A DNA stretch of 64,000 bases, taken from NCBI GenBank assembly GCA_024275935.1, contig JAJRYF010000055.1:30200-94199 (forward strand), written 5' to 3'. Shown in pieces: positions 16,853 through 25,532 of this stretch. Position 1 is the first letter of the stretch, and the number at the start of each line of letters is the position of its first letter. The DNA is from Gammaproteobacteria bacterium (lineage in GTDB: Bacteria > Pseudomonadota > Gammaproteobacteria > Xanthomonadales > SZUA-36). The position numbers were made by a program, and so were the translations under genes. Under the pieces are notes generated by a model. The model searched no databases, was not told the origin of the DNA, and worked only from the letters and a program-made list of their open reading frames with translations.

Positions 16853-19567
16853 ATGACCAAGCCAGACCATGACCCGAATACCACTCTGTTCCTCGTAGAT
16901 GGATCCTCTTATTTGTACCGGGCCTTCCACGCCCTTCCGGCCCTCAACAATAGCGAGGGTGAAGCAACTGGGGCTATCTACGGGGTAGCAAATATGCTGC
17001 GCCGCCTGCTAAAAGAGTTCGACCCAACCCGGGCCGCGGTTATATTTGATGCCAAAGGGAAAACCTTTCGGCACGAAAAATACCCTCTGTACAAAGCCAA
17101 TCGCCCGCCAATGCCAACGGAATTGCGTGAGCAGTTGGAAGGCATAAAAGCCCTGGTTAAAGCCATGGGGTTTCCAGTACTTGAAATTACCGGGGTTGAA
17201 GCTGATGATGTAATCGGCACGCTTTGCCAGCAAGCAGTTAGCCAGGGCCTTCAATGCGTAGTTTCAACCGGTGACAAAGACTTGGCCCAACTGGTTAACT
17301 CATCGGTGACGCTAATTGATACTATGAAAAACTCCGTTTTGACACCAAGCTCAGTTAAGGAAAAATTCGGTGTCGCGCCACAGCATATTGTCGATTACTT
17401 AGCCCTGATCGGGGATAGCTCGGATAATATTCCCGGGGTCCCTAAAGTGGGGCCAAAAACTGCAGTGAAATGGCTACAAAAATATACCTCAGTAGATGAA
17501 ATCATAAAACACGCCGGGGAAATAACGGGCAAGGTTGGTGAAAATTTAAGAGAATTCCTACCTCAACTGCCACTTTCACGAGAGTTAGCAACCATTAAGC
17601 TGGATGTGCCACTTGAAGCCGGTATAAATGATTTGCAAATGCAGGCCTTAGATAAAGAGCCCTTGGCAGAGCTGCTAAAACGCTATGAATTCCATAGTTG
17701 GTTGCGAGAACTAGGCAGCCCCACCGGCTCCGACCCATCTGCCGACAAACCGACCAAAATCGACTACACCACAATTCTGGATCAGGAGAGTTTAGATTTA
17801 TGGCTGGACAAGCTTGAGTCTGCCGAGCTGTTTGCCTTTGACACCGAGACCACTAGCCTGAACTATATGCAGGCTGAAATTGTTGGTTTGAGCTTCGCTG
17901 TAACTCCTGGTCAAGCCGCCTACCTACCCTTGGCGCACAGCTACCCCGGCTGCCCGCCGCAACTGGACCGGGATACAGTTCTAAAACGCTTCCAGCCATT
18001 ACTGGAAAACCCAAACAAAACCAAGCTTGGGCAACATCTGAAATATGACCGCAATGTGCTGCTTAACTACGGTATTGAGCTAAACGGAATTGCCCACGAC
18101 AGCATGTTGGAAAGCTATGTGCTTGATAGTACTGCCGGGCGCCACGATATGGATTCTCTAGCCAACCGGTACCTGGGAGAGGAGACCATTAAGTTTACTG
18201 ATATAGCTGGCAAAGCAGGTAAAAAGCAACTTACATTTGACCAGGTAGAAATTGATAAAGCCAGCCCTTACGCCGCCGAAGATGCGGATATAACCCTCAG
18301 ATTACACCAACATATCTGGCCCAAGCTGGCTGCCCTGCCAGCACTAAAAAAACTCTATCAAGAAGTAGAAATTCCGCTTCTTTCTGTGCTTTCAAAAATG
18401 GAAACCAATGGGGTCTTAATTGATGGCAAGCTCCTCCGCGCTCAAAGTACCGAGCTGGCAAAAAAAATCATGCTCATGGAGCAAACCGCCTATGAGCTCG
18501 CCGGGCACAGCTTTAATTTAGGCTCACCAAAGCAACTACAACACATATTATTTGAAGAGTTAGAACTGCCGATTATTCGCAAAACTCCTAAAGGCCAACC
18601 ATCAACAGCAGAGGATGTACTAACTGAGCTAGGCCACGATTATGCGCTGCCGAAGTTGATCCTTGAATACCGTAGTTTATCCAAGCTGAAGTCTACCTAT
18701 ACCGACAAGCTGCCAGGGCGGATAGACCCCAACACGGGCAGGGTGCATACCAGCTACCACCAAGCGGTTGCTGCTACTGGCAGATTATCATCGGCCGACC
18801 CTAACCTGCAAAACATTCCAATCAGAACAGCCGAAGGCAGACGCATTCGTGAAGCCTTTATTGCCCCCCCGGGAAAACTGATTATAGCCTGTGACTACTC
18901 CCAAATTGAGCTACGAATTATGGCGCACTTATCTGCGGATAAAAGCTTGCTCCAAGCCTTTCATAACGATCTGGATATTCATAGTGCCACCGCTGCAGAG
19001 GTTTTTGCGGTGCCAGTTGATGCCGTCAGCTCAAATCAACGGCGCGCAGCCAAGGCCATTAATTTTGGCTTGATGTACGGAATGTCAGCTTTTGGCCTAG
19101 CCAAGCAATTGGAGATTAAGCGCGGCGAGGCGCAGGAATATATTGATACCTACTTTTCCCGTTACCCTGGCGTGTTTGAATACATGGAGCGAACCCGTGA
19201 ACTGGCTCGCGAACAGCAGTATGTTGAAACCCTGTTTGGGCGCCGTCTGTGGCTGCGTGAAATCAACGCCAGCAACCCCATGCGTCGTCAGGCAGCTGAG
19301 CGCGCTGCTATCAACGCCCCAATGCAAGGGACTGCCGCCGATATCATCAAGCGGGCAATGTTAAGCGTAGATCAGTGGATGCAGACGGAAAAACCCGATG
19401 CCCTGATGATAATGCAAGTCCACGACGAACTAGTATTTGAAGTCGCCGAGGAGCAAAGAGATCAATTCACCAAAGAAATAGTCAAGCAAATGGAGTCAGC
19501 CGCAAAGTTAGCCGTGCCACTACTGGTTGATGCCGATTACGGGGCTAACTGGGAAGCCGCCCACTAG
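16853..19567 (+). CDS. polA: DNA polymerase I
   Basis: A 904-residue three-domain polymerase for repair and Okazaki-fragment processing. The 5' nuclease occupies about residues 1-290 (FLVDGSSYLYRAF, SDNIPGVPKVGPK). The 3'-5' exonuclease is probably active: FAFDTETTSL keeps the Asp-x-Glu motif and AAEDADITLRL the last Asp. Polymerase motif A is DYSQIELRI, motif B RRAAKAINFGLMYG, motif C QVHDELVFE. The short upstream gap is shared with the divergent DUF2782 gene. Confidence 0.97.
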   Translation: MTKPDHDPNTTLFLVDGSSYLYRAFHALPALNNSEGEATGAIYGVANMLRRLLKEFDPTRAAVIFDAKGKTFRHEKYPLYKANRPPMPTELREQLEGIKALVKAMGFPVLEITGVEADDVIGTLCQQAVSQGLQCVVSTGDKDLAQLVNSSVTLIDTMKNSVLTPSSVKEKFGVAPQHIVDYLALIGDSSDNIPGVPKVGPKTAVKWLQKYTSVDEIIKHAGEITGKVGENLREFLPQLPLSRELATIKLDVPLEAGINDLQMQALDKEPLAELLKRYEFHSWLRELGSPTGSDPSADKPTKIDYTTILDQESLDLWLDKLESAELFAFDTETTSLNYMQAEIVGLSFAVTPGQAAYLPLAHSYPGCPPQLDRDTVLKRFQPLLENPNKTKLGQHLKYDRNVLLNYGIELNGIAHDSMLESYVLDSTAGRHDMDSLANRYLGEETIKFTDIAGKAGKKQLTFDQVEIDKASPYAAEDADITLRLHQHIWPKLAALPALKKLYQEVEIPLLSVLSKMETNGVLIDGKLLRAQSTELAKKIMLMEQTAYELAGHSFNLGSPKQLQHILFEELELPIIRKTPKGQPSTAEDVLTELGHDYALPKLILEYRSLSKLKSTYTDKLPGRIDPNTGRVHTSYHQAVAATGRLSSADPNLQNIPIRTAEGRRIREAFIAPPGKLIIACDYSQIELRIMAHLSADKSLLQAFHNDLDIHSATAAEVFAVPVDAVSSNQRRAAKAINFGLMYGMSAFGLAKQLEIKRGEAQEYIDTYFSRYPGVFEYMERTRELAREQQYVETLFGRRLWLREINASNPMRRQAAERAAINAPMQGTAADIIKRAMLSVDQWMQTEKPDALMIMQVHDELVFEVAEEQRDQFTKEIVKQMESAAKLAVPLLVDADYGANWEAAH

Positions 19568-19639
19568 CTCGTATCGCTCACCAAACTAGCGAGCCCTCGC
19601 CACCCGGCGAGAAATGCTGGCTGGATCAAATAAAAACCT

Positions 19640-19990
19640 TTACTTAATCAGGCGTAGCGCGAAGGGCACTCTAAATGGCTTGCCGTTTGAAGCGGCAATC
19701 GCGCCCATAATACAAAACACCAGATGAATGATAGCTATAGCCATTATAACCACAACCCCAATCACCACAATTATTAACAGCAGTCCGGCAAAATATACGA
19801 TAATCGCCGTAATCGACCAGTTAAGGGCTTCTTTTGCCTGATCTTTAATATAGGCGTCATCTTGCTTTAATAAATACAGGATAAGCCCTGGAATAAAGCC
19901 AAAAAATATCGTCCCAATCCATACCAACAGAGCCATATTCTTTGAATCCTGGCTGGTTTCCTGAACTTCGTTATTCGCCTCTTCGCTCAT
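19640..19990 (-). CDS. DUF4870 membrane protein
   Basis: A 116-residue integral membrane protein of the DUF4870 (Tic20-like) group, with three or four transmembrane segments after an acidic, polar N-terminus (MSEEANNEVQETSQDSKN). The motif YIKDQAKEALNWSI is characteristic. I place the start at ATG 19990, preceded by AGAGAA; the frame extends further upstream to 20107, but that extension has no family match. Function is unknown. It is convergent with polA. Confidence 0.85.
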   Translation of the reverse strand: MSEEANNEVQETSQDSKNMALLVWIGTIFFGFIPGLILYLLKQDDAYIKDQAKEALNWSITAIIVYFAGLLLIIVVIGVVVIMAIAIIHLVFCIMGAIAASNGKPFRVPFALRLIK

Positions 19991-20202
19991 AATTGTTCTC
20001 TTTATTAAAAGCCTAGTTAAAATATCAAACAGGAGACAGCAGTATAGCAGAGCCGGTGAATTAAACCTCACCGCATCCGCAGGACATGGGGTAATTTCCG
20101 AGCTCACACAAATCCAAAGCTTACGATGCTTCCGCTGCGCTTGACAGCACCCTGCGAAACCTTGGCTCCTTGGGCAGAGTGGGTTGGGTTCGAGGGCATG
20201 GC

Positions 20203-20262
20203 GCTGGACTGAGGCTCATAGCAACGCTATGGGCCGAAGGAAGCTCAAGCCCAGAGGCTCCA
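20203..20262. repeat. Palindromic intergenic repeat, copy 1
   Basis: A 60-base unit identical at 59 positions to 20373-20432. Its core is a hairpin GGCTCATAGC-AAC-GCTATGGGCC. Flanking GAGTGGGTT (20177-20185) can pair with AACCCGCTC (20279-20287). No protein-coding pattern is credible here. Confidence 0.8.
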
Positions 20263-20311
20263 AACCACGCCAATCTCTAACCCGCTCGACACCAATAGAA
20301 TTGCAAACCCT

Positions 20312-20472
20312 GGTTTGTCTTTTGGGGTTGGGTTCGAGAAGCTGGCGCCGGGCTGGAGCTTCTGGGCGCCGGGCTGGACTGAGGCTCATAGCAACGCTAT
20401 GGGCCGAAGGAAGCCCAAGCCCAGAGGCTCCAGAACCAGCCAGATTCCGGAACCAGCCCCAAAAGACAAACC
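20312..20472. repeat. Palindromic intergenic repeat, copy 2, within a 160-bp nested inverted repeat
   Basis: Outer arms GGTTTGTCTTTTGGGG (20312-20327) and its exact complement at 20457-20472; middle arms CTGGAGCTTCTGGGC (20353-20367) and 20419-20433 (14 of 15 pairs); inner hairpin CATAGC-AAC-GCTATG (20387-20401). The three nested stems would fold into one long hairpin. The form resembles a MITE or REP/BIME-like element, but no target-site duplication or known family is recognised. Confidence 0.7.
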
Positions 20473-20480
20473 TAAAAACC

Positions 20481-20634
20481 AAAAAAAGCCCCGAACAAAT
20501 GTCCGGGGCCAATCTGCAGTTTGGTCGTTGGGGTACAGACCAAACCCGTATTCGATCCGTTGAGGGAGGATAACGGATCTATCGTCACTAGGAGTGACAG
20601 TAATTAAGACTATGGACGGTTTAATTAGTTCAAA
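20481..20634 (-). ncRNA. Candidate small RNA with C-rich loops and intrinsic terminator
   Basis: On the minus strand four hairpins follow one another: GTCACT-CCT-AGTGAC (20584-20598), an eight-base stem GATCCGTT/AACGGATC with loop ATCCTCCCTC (20554-20579), TTTGGTC/GACCAAA with loop TGTACCCCAAC (20520-20544), and a terminator stem GCCCCG/CGGGGC (20488-20509) followed by seven Ts (20481-20487). All stems except the outer terminator bases are perfect, and there is no open frame of note. The second loop contains CCTCC, the complement of a Shine-Dalgarno core, as in sRNAs that block translation starts. No known RNA family is recognised. It lies downstream of tsaC; the 5' end is inferred from the promoter. 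Confidence 0.6.
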
Positions 20635-20640
20635 GAAATA

Positions 20641-20670
20641 TATATATTTTCTTATAAAGTCCGCACTCAA
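20641..20670 (-). promoter_or_regulatory. Possible promoter of the candidate sRNA
   Basis: On the minus strand TTGAGT (20665-20670), an 18-base gap, and TATATA (20641-20646) in an AT-rich stretch, giving a start near 20634. The AT run offers other -10 registers, so the exact start is uncertain. Confidence 0.4.
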
Positions 20671-20705
20671 CAGGGTGTATCTTTTGAAATCAATCTGTTA
20701 CAAGT

Positions 20706-21272
20706 TTAGCGAATTACAGTATCGCTGCGTAGATCCCTAATTGTACTGACAGACTGCTGGCCGCCAAGCTCCCCTGACAGATAACCCGCCAACTCTGGGC
20801 TGGAAAAATAACTGACTAATTGTTGCTGATTTAGTGCTGGTGATTGCCCGGAAGGGTTGGCGCTAGTTGATACCAGCGGCTGGTTAAATGCTCTGCATAA
20901 TCGCCGGGTAAGTGGGTTATCGCTCACTCTTACCGCCAGAGTATCGTGCTTGCCGGTCAACCATCCCGGGGTGCCTTTTGCGGCCGGAAATAACCAGGTT
21001 ACAGGTCCTGGCCAGCTTGCTAGGGCACGGCCCATTTCACACACACTGACCGGCGCCAACAAACCCTGAAACTGTTCAAAATCCGCAGCCACCAAAATCA
21101 GGCCCTGTTCAACCGAGCGCTGCTTGATCTTGAGTAGTTTGTTAACTGCGGCCTGGTTGTTGGGGTCACATCCCAGGCCCCATACTGCCTCTGTAGGCCA
21201 GGCAATAACTTCCCCTGCAAGTAATGCCGCTACCGCGGCATCGGTACTTAGCTCTGGCAGCCGGGCATTCAT
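20706..21272 (-). CDS. tsaC: Threonylcarbamoyl-AMP synthase
   Basis: A 188-residue YrdC-domain protein which makes threonylcarbamoyl-AMP from threonine, bicarbonate and ATP for the t6A37 modification of ANN-decoding tRNAs. Seen: WPTEAVWGLGCDP, the KQR motif in KIKQRS, and STSANPSGQSP. There is no C-terminal Sua5 domain, so it is the short TsaC type. Its ATG follows the topA stop by one base, so expression is probably coupled to topA; in Pseudomonas tsaC sits beside dprA instead. Confidence 0.93.
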   Translation of the reverse strand: MNARLPELSTDAAVAALLAGEVIAWPTEAVWGLGCDPNNQAAVNKLLKIKQRSVEQGLILVAADFEQFQGLLAPVSVCEMGRALASWPGPVTWLFPAAKGTPGWLTGKHDTLAVRVSDNPLTRRLCRAFNQPLVSTSANPSGQSPALNQQQLVSYFSSPELAGYLSGELGGQQSVSTIRDLRSDTVIR

Positions 21273-21273
21273 T

Positions 21274-23685
21274 TCAACTGCTGGTTTTAGCTGCTACTTT
21301 TTTCTTGCTGGCCTTCTTCTTACTACGTTTTTTCTTGCTAGCCTTTTTCTTGCTGCGTTTTTTCTTCGCCGCTTTTTTCTTGCCGGTCTTTTTCTTTTTG
21401 CCTTTTTTGTCAGGCGCCGCTTCCAGTAACTTCAACATATCTTCCAGCGACAAGGATTCCCACTCAACATCTTTGGCAATTCTGGCATTCTTGTTCCCGT
21501 CGGTAACAAAGGGCCCCCAGCGGCCTTTAATAATCTGAATTTCTCCCATTGGAGTATCCGGAATAGTTTTAAGAATCTTGGCCAAATCAGCAGCTTTTTT
21601 AGCCGCAATCAGCTCCAGAGCACGGGGTAATTCTACCGTGTAAGGGTCGTCTTCTTTAAGCGATACAAATTTGCTGGCATAGCGAATATATGGCCCAAAA
21701 CGGCCAATGCTGGTAGAGACTTTTTCGCCATCCTCGGTTTCACCCAACTGCCGTGGTAACTTAAATAGCTCTAGAGCCTCATCAAAACTAATCGAGCTAA
21801 GCCGCTGCCCCGGGCGCAAACCTGCAAATTTAGGCTTACCTTCATCCTCAGCTGTACCAATTTGTGCGTATGGCCCATAACGCCCCAAGCGCACAGACAA
21901 CTCCAGGCCAGTTGCTGGGTCTTTACCCAAAACTCGCTTATGGCGAGCTTCATCGCGAGATACGGTTTCTTCCTTATCCTTGACCCTGGCAATGAACGGT
22001 TCCCAGAAGCTGCGCAACAGGGGAACCCAGTCTTTCTCTCCCCGCGAGACTGCATCCAGATTATCTTCCAGACGGGCCGTAAATTCATAATCCACATAAC
22101 GCTCAAAGTGCTTGGAAAGAAAGTTGGCAACCACAATTCCGGTATCGGTAGGATGGAAGCGTTTGCGATCCAACATTACATAGTCACGATTTACCAGCGT
22201 GGAAATAATATTAGCGTAAGTGGAAGGCCTGCCAATCCCGTACTCTTCCAGCACTTTAACCAGGCTGGCTTCAGAATAGCGTGGCGGTGGGTCGGTAAAA
22301 TGTTGCTCAGCGCGAATTTCTTGCAGCGGCACCAATTCACCCTCCACCAATTCCGGCAGGCGTTTTTCGGCCTTTTTATCAGTGCCCGGACGGCTTTCTT
22401 CGTAGACCGCTAAAAACCCAGGACGCGCAACAGTAGAACCGGTGGCGCGAAACGTTGCCCCATCAAGATCAAACTCAGCTGCAACCAGATGCATAAGCGC
22501 CGGAATCATCTGACAAGCCATGGTCCGTTGCCAGATTAATGTATATAGCTTGTGTTGCTCTTCATTCAAATAAGGCTTCACACGGTCAGGGGTTAGCGCC
22601 GCCGAGGTCACACGGATCGCCTCATGCGCTTCCTGAGCGTTTTTAGACTTGGTTTTATAAGTGTTTGGCACCTCGGGGATTTGATCTGCCCCAAACTGCT
22701 GACTAATCTGTTGCCGAATATCCACCAGGGCATCTGCCGACAAGGCTACTGAGTCGGTACGCATATAGGTAATCAACCCCTGTGTTTCTCCGCTAATTGC
22801 AATACCTTCGTACAACTTTTGAGCAGTGCGCATGGTTCTTTGGGCGGTAAAGCCAATTTTTCTGGCAGCATCTTGCTGCATGGTTGAGGTTATAAACGGT
22901 GCTGCCGGTCGCCGTTGGCGCTCTTTGCGGGTAATTCTGGCAACCTGCATTTTGTCACTGGCACTATTAGCTAGCCGCTCACGGATTGCCAGAGCCTGAT
23001 CAGTATTGTTGATATCGAACTTTTTGACTTTATCGCCATCAAGAATATCTAAATTGGCGGTAAATGCGCTACCGTCTTTAACCAAATCAGCTTCCAGCGT
23101 CCAGAATTCTTGTGGATTAAAAGCATCTATCTCAGCTTCGCGCTCCACAATCAGGCGTAATGCTGGTGACTGTACCCGACCTGCAGATAGCCCAGGACTA
23201 ACCTTGCGCCACAGCAAGGGCGATAAACTAAACCCTACCAGACGATCCAGTGCCCGCCGTGCTTGCTGGGCATTTATCAGGTTCATTTCCAGATCACGCG
23301 GATTAGCAACCGCCTCCTGAATGGCTTTTTTAGTAATCTCTGAAAACACCACCCGGTAAAGCTCGCGACCCTCAAGCAGACCTTTATCGCGTAATATTTC
23401 GGCAACATGCCAGGAAATAGCCTCTCCTTCGCGATCTAAATCCGTAGCCAGATAAATAGCCTCGGCCTTTTTGGCCTCGCGGACTATGGCATCTATGTTT
23501 TTCTTGCTACGGTCGATCAGGCGATAATGCATTTTAAAATCTGCATCGGTCTCAATCGCGCCCTCACCCTTGATGAGATCACGGACATGCCCAAAGGAGG
23601 CCAAAACTTTAAAGTCCTTGCCTAGGTATTTATTAATGGTAGAGGCCTTGGCAGGCGACTCTACAATCAGTAGATTTTTTGCCAT
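21274..23685 (-). CDS. topA: DNA topoisomerase I with lysine-rich tail
   Basis: An 803-residue type IA topoisomerase that relaxes negative supercoils. The Toprim domain is at the N-terminus (LLIVESPAKA, ATDLDREGEAI); the catalytic Tyr lies in GLITYMRTDS. The C-terminal part has repeated topoisomerase C-terminal units (GLRPGQRL, GRFGPYIRYA, GRWGPFVTDGN) without the CxxC zinc fingers of E. coli TopA. The last ~45 residues are nearly all Lys, Ala and Ser, with SKKKASKKKR-type repeats, a DNA-binding tail known from actinobacterial TopA. The repeated tail codons may be slippage-prone. Confidence 0.95.
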   Translation of the reverse strand: MAKNLLIVESPAKASTINKYLGKDFKVLASFGHVRDLIKGEGAIETDADFKMHYRLIDRSKKNIDAIVREAKKAEAIYLATDLDREGEAISWHVAEILRDKGLLEGRELYRVVFSEITKKAIQEAVANPRDLEMNLINAQQARRALDRLVGFSLSPLLWRKVSPGLSAGRVQSPALRLIVEREAEIDAFNPQEFWTLEADLVKDGSAFTANLDILDGDKVKKFDINNTDQALAIRERLANSASDKMQVARITRKERQRRPAAPFITSTMQQDAARKIGFTAQRTMRTAQKLYEGIAISGETQGLITYMRTDSVALSADALVDIRQQISQQFGADQIPEVPNTYKTKSKNAQEAHEAIRVTSAALTPDRVKPYLNEEQHKLYTLIWQRTMACQMIPALMHLVAAEFDLDGATFRATGSTVARPGFLAVYEESRPGTDKKAEKRLPELVEGELVPLQEIRAEQHFTDPPPRYSEASLVKVLEEYGIGRPSTYANIISTLVNRDYVMLDRKRFHPTDTGIVVANFLSKHFERYVDYEFTARLEDNLDAVSRGEKDWVPLLRSFWEPFIARVKDKEETVSRDEARHKRVLGKDPATGLELSVRLGRYGPYAQIGTAEDEGKPKFAGLRPGQRLSSISFDEALELFKLPRQLGETEDGEKVSTSIGRFGPYIRYASKFVSLKEDDPYTVELPRALELIAAKKAADLAKILKTIPDTPMGEIQIIKGRWGPFVTDGNKNARIAKDVEWESLSLEDMLKLLEAAPDKKGKKKKTGKKKAAKKKRSKKKASKKKRSKKKASKKKVAAKTSS

Positions 23686-23714
23686 TCTTTTTTTACCAAT
23701 TTATACCAATCAAC

Positions 23715-23750
23715 AAATCAGCCACGACTCGTACAAGCAGTGGCTGATTT
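23715..23750 (-). terminator. Hairpin between smg and topA
   Basis: A perfect 11-base stem, AAATCAGCCAC (23715-23725) with GTGGCTGATTT (23740-23750), followed on the minus strand by a T-rich stretch (GTTGATT). It probably ends the smg transcript. Confidence 0.55.
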
Positions 23751-23848
23751 ACATTACTTAATTCTGCGGTTAAAACCAGGCCATATGGCTTGGCTTGGTC
23801 CCAGTTTACTGACCAATTTCAGTACTGCGAAACAGAATCCCTTATTTA

Positions 23849-24325
23849 TTAATGCCTATATTCTATCTCGCTGTCAAACATCAATTCTTCCATCCAGGCA
23901 AAATTAGCCTCTTGCCCTGGCTGATTAAACAGCACCATCAGCACTACCCACTTAACATCATCCAGGCATATTTCATCGCTATCAAGGGCCATTAAACGAT
24001 CTAGCACTAGCTCCCTACAGGTGGTATCCAAGACCGCAACATTTTCCAGATACAGCATAAAGCCTCGACAATCAGTATCCAGACGAGCCATTTCTATGGC
24101 GGAATATATCCGCATTGGTCGGTCGCAGGCGGATATAGGCGCAGGCGCCTCGCGCTGATCAGCCAGCGCATCCAGCCAGCTGAAGGCTTTATCTATTTCG
24201 GCATTACTAAAACCCGCTTGATGTAGGGAGTCCTCCATACTATGGCGGTCATCAGCCTCATCGGCCTGGTCGTAAATATAATTTTCAAACAGGTACATCA
24301 GTACCTCGAGCACATTTTCTTTCAT
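23849..24325 (-). CDS. smg: Smg/DUF494 family protein
   Basis: A 158-residue cytoplasmic protein of the Smg (DUF494) family. It starts [20 protein letters not shown], the typical signature, and contains the LDALADQR and [12 protein letters not shown] segments. Smg genes stand next to dprA in many gammaproteobacteria, as here, but the function is not established. Confidence 0.9.
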   Translation of the reverse strand: MKENVLEVLMYLFENYIYDQADEADDRHSMEDSLHQAGFSNAEIDKAFSWLDALADQREAPAPISACDRPMRIYSAIEMARLDTDCRGFMLYLENVAVLDTTCRELVLDRLMALDSDEICLDDVKWVVLMVLFNQPGQEANFAWMEELMFDSEIEYRH

Positions 24326-24366
24326 TCTTCGGTTAACCTGTTTTTATTTCTCAATCAATAACTGCT

Positions 24367-25521
24367 TCATTGTAAGCGGCTGAACGCCCCACCGGGATGA
24401 GTTTCAACCATTCCTTTCAGTTCTAACACCAATAGCATGGATGAGACTGCCTGTGGGGTCAATCCACTAAGGCGAATTATTTTCTCCACAGCCTGCGGAT
24501 CGAAGCTCAAATTTGACCATAGTTTCTGGTATTCCGGATCATCCGGAAGCCCCAACCGTGCCTGATTTGCACTTTCTGGGACTTGCACCGACGTGGCCTC
24601 CAGCTCGGTTTTAAGACTAGGCTCCTGCAATCGCTGGTGTAACTCTTGGGCCAGCTCTGCGGCCACTGCGCCGAGCTCCTGAATCACATCAGCACCAGTT
24701 TCAACTAGCTTGGCGCCGTCACGAATCAAGCGATGACAACCTTTAGACATGGGGTTGTGGATTGATCCTGGAATCGCAAAAACTTCACGGCCTTGCTCTA
24801 CCGCCAGCCGGGTGGTAATCAATGTACCACTCTTAACCCCAGCCTCCACTACCAGCACACCCAGCGATAAACCGCTGATAATTCGATTTCTGGAAGGGAA
24901 GTGTGACGGTCTAGCCGTGGTTCCCAGCGGAAACTCTGAGACCAACAGACCAGCTGCTGCTATTTCAGCACTTAACTTGCGATTTGTTACCGGGTACACC
25001 ACATCTACACCAGTGCCTAACACCGCTATCGTACTGCTCACATTTAGCGCAGCCTTATGGGCAGCTGAGTCAACCCCGCTCGCCATGCCTGAGGTAATCA
25101 CAAAGCCTTCTTTGGCAAGATGACGGGCAAAAGCTGCGGCATTGTCCAAACCACCACGAGTGGGGTTTCTGGAACCAATTATGGCTATTTGGGGCTGCCA
25201 GAGTAAATCTACATCTCCCGCCAGCCAAAGGGCAACCGGGGGATCAGGGATGCGTTTTAATACGGCCGGGTAATCGGGGTTATCGAATGTCAGCAAGCAG
25301 TGGCGACCATCATCTAGCCACTCAGTATCAGCACGCAACAGCTCCATATCCGGATTGCGCAAATACGCCCGGCTTACAACAGGCAACTGAGATGAGCTGC
25401 TAAATAGTTCGGAAATACCCCCGGAAGCAAGCGCCTTTAATACTGCCGCACGCCCCAGTTTGGGAGCGCGCAAAGCAATCAACCAACTGCGTAAACTATC
25501 GCTAGCAGAGTTACGCTGCAA
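24367..25521 (-). CDS. dprA: DNA-processing protein DprA
   Basis: A 384-residue DprA, which loads RecA on incoming single-stranded DNA during natural transformation. The Rossmann/SLOG core is visible: IAIIGSRNPTRGG, ITSGMASGVDSAAHKAAL, VLGTGVDVVYP, FPSRNRIISGLS and EAGVKSGTLITTRLA. An N-terminal SAM-like part and a C-terminal winged-helix part are also present. The start is a TTG (25521) with no clear ribosome-binding site, 11 bases after the LysM gene, so coupling is likely. Confidence 0.93.
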   Translation of the reverse strand: MQRNSASDSLRSWLIALRAPKLGRAAVLKALASGGISELFSSSSQLPVVSRAYLRNPDMELLRADTEWLDDGRHCLLTFDNPDYPAVLKRIPDPPVALWLAGDVDLLWQPQIAIIGSRNPTRGGLDNAAAFARHLAKEGFVITSGMASGVDSAAHKAALNVSSTIAVLGTGVDVVYPVTNRKLSAEIAAAGLLVSEFPLGTTARPSHFPSRNRIISGLSLGVLVVEAGVKSGTLITTRLAVEQGREVFAIPGSIHNPMSKGCHRLIRDGAKLVETGADVIQELGAVAAELAQELHQRLQEPSLKTELEATSVQVPESANQARLGLPDDPEYQKLWSNLSFDPQAVEKIIRLSGLTPQAVSSMLLVLELKGMVETHPGGAFSRLQ

Positions 25522-25532
25522 GCAGGTGCCAG

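Noticed and set aside
20184..20573. 129-aa plus-strand open frame and several others in the 20.2-20.6 kb repeat region
   Set aside because: They lie across palindromic repeats, have odd composition (Arg/Gly/Ser/Pro), no ribosome-binding site and overlap on both strands; the region is better read as repeats plus sRNA.
20554..20598. Plus-strand RsmY/RsmZ-like RNA with GGA loops
   Set aside because: The hairpins do expose GGA on the plus strand, but the terminator and the promoter-like boxes fit only the minus strand.
21124..21538. Phe/Leu-rich plus-strand frames opposite the topA tail
   Set aside because: They are the antisense of the AAA/AAG-rich lysine tail and look like membrane proteins only for that reason.
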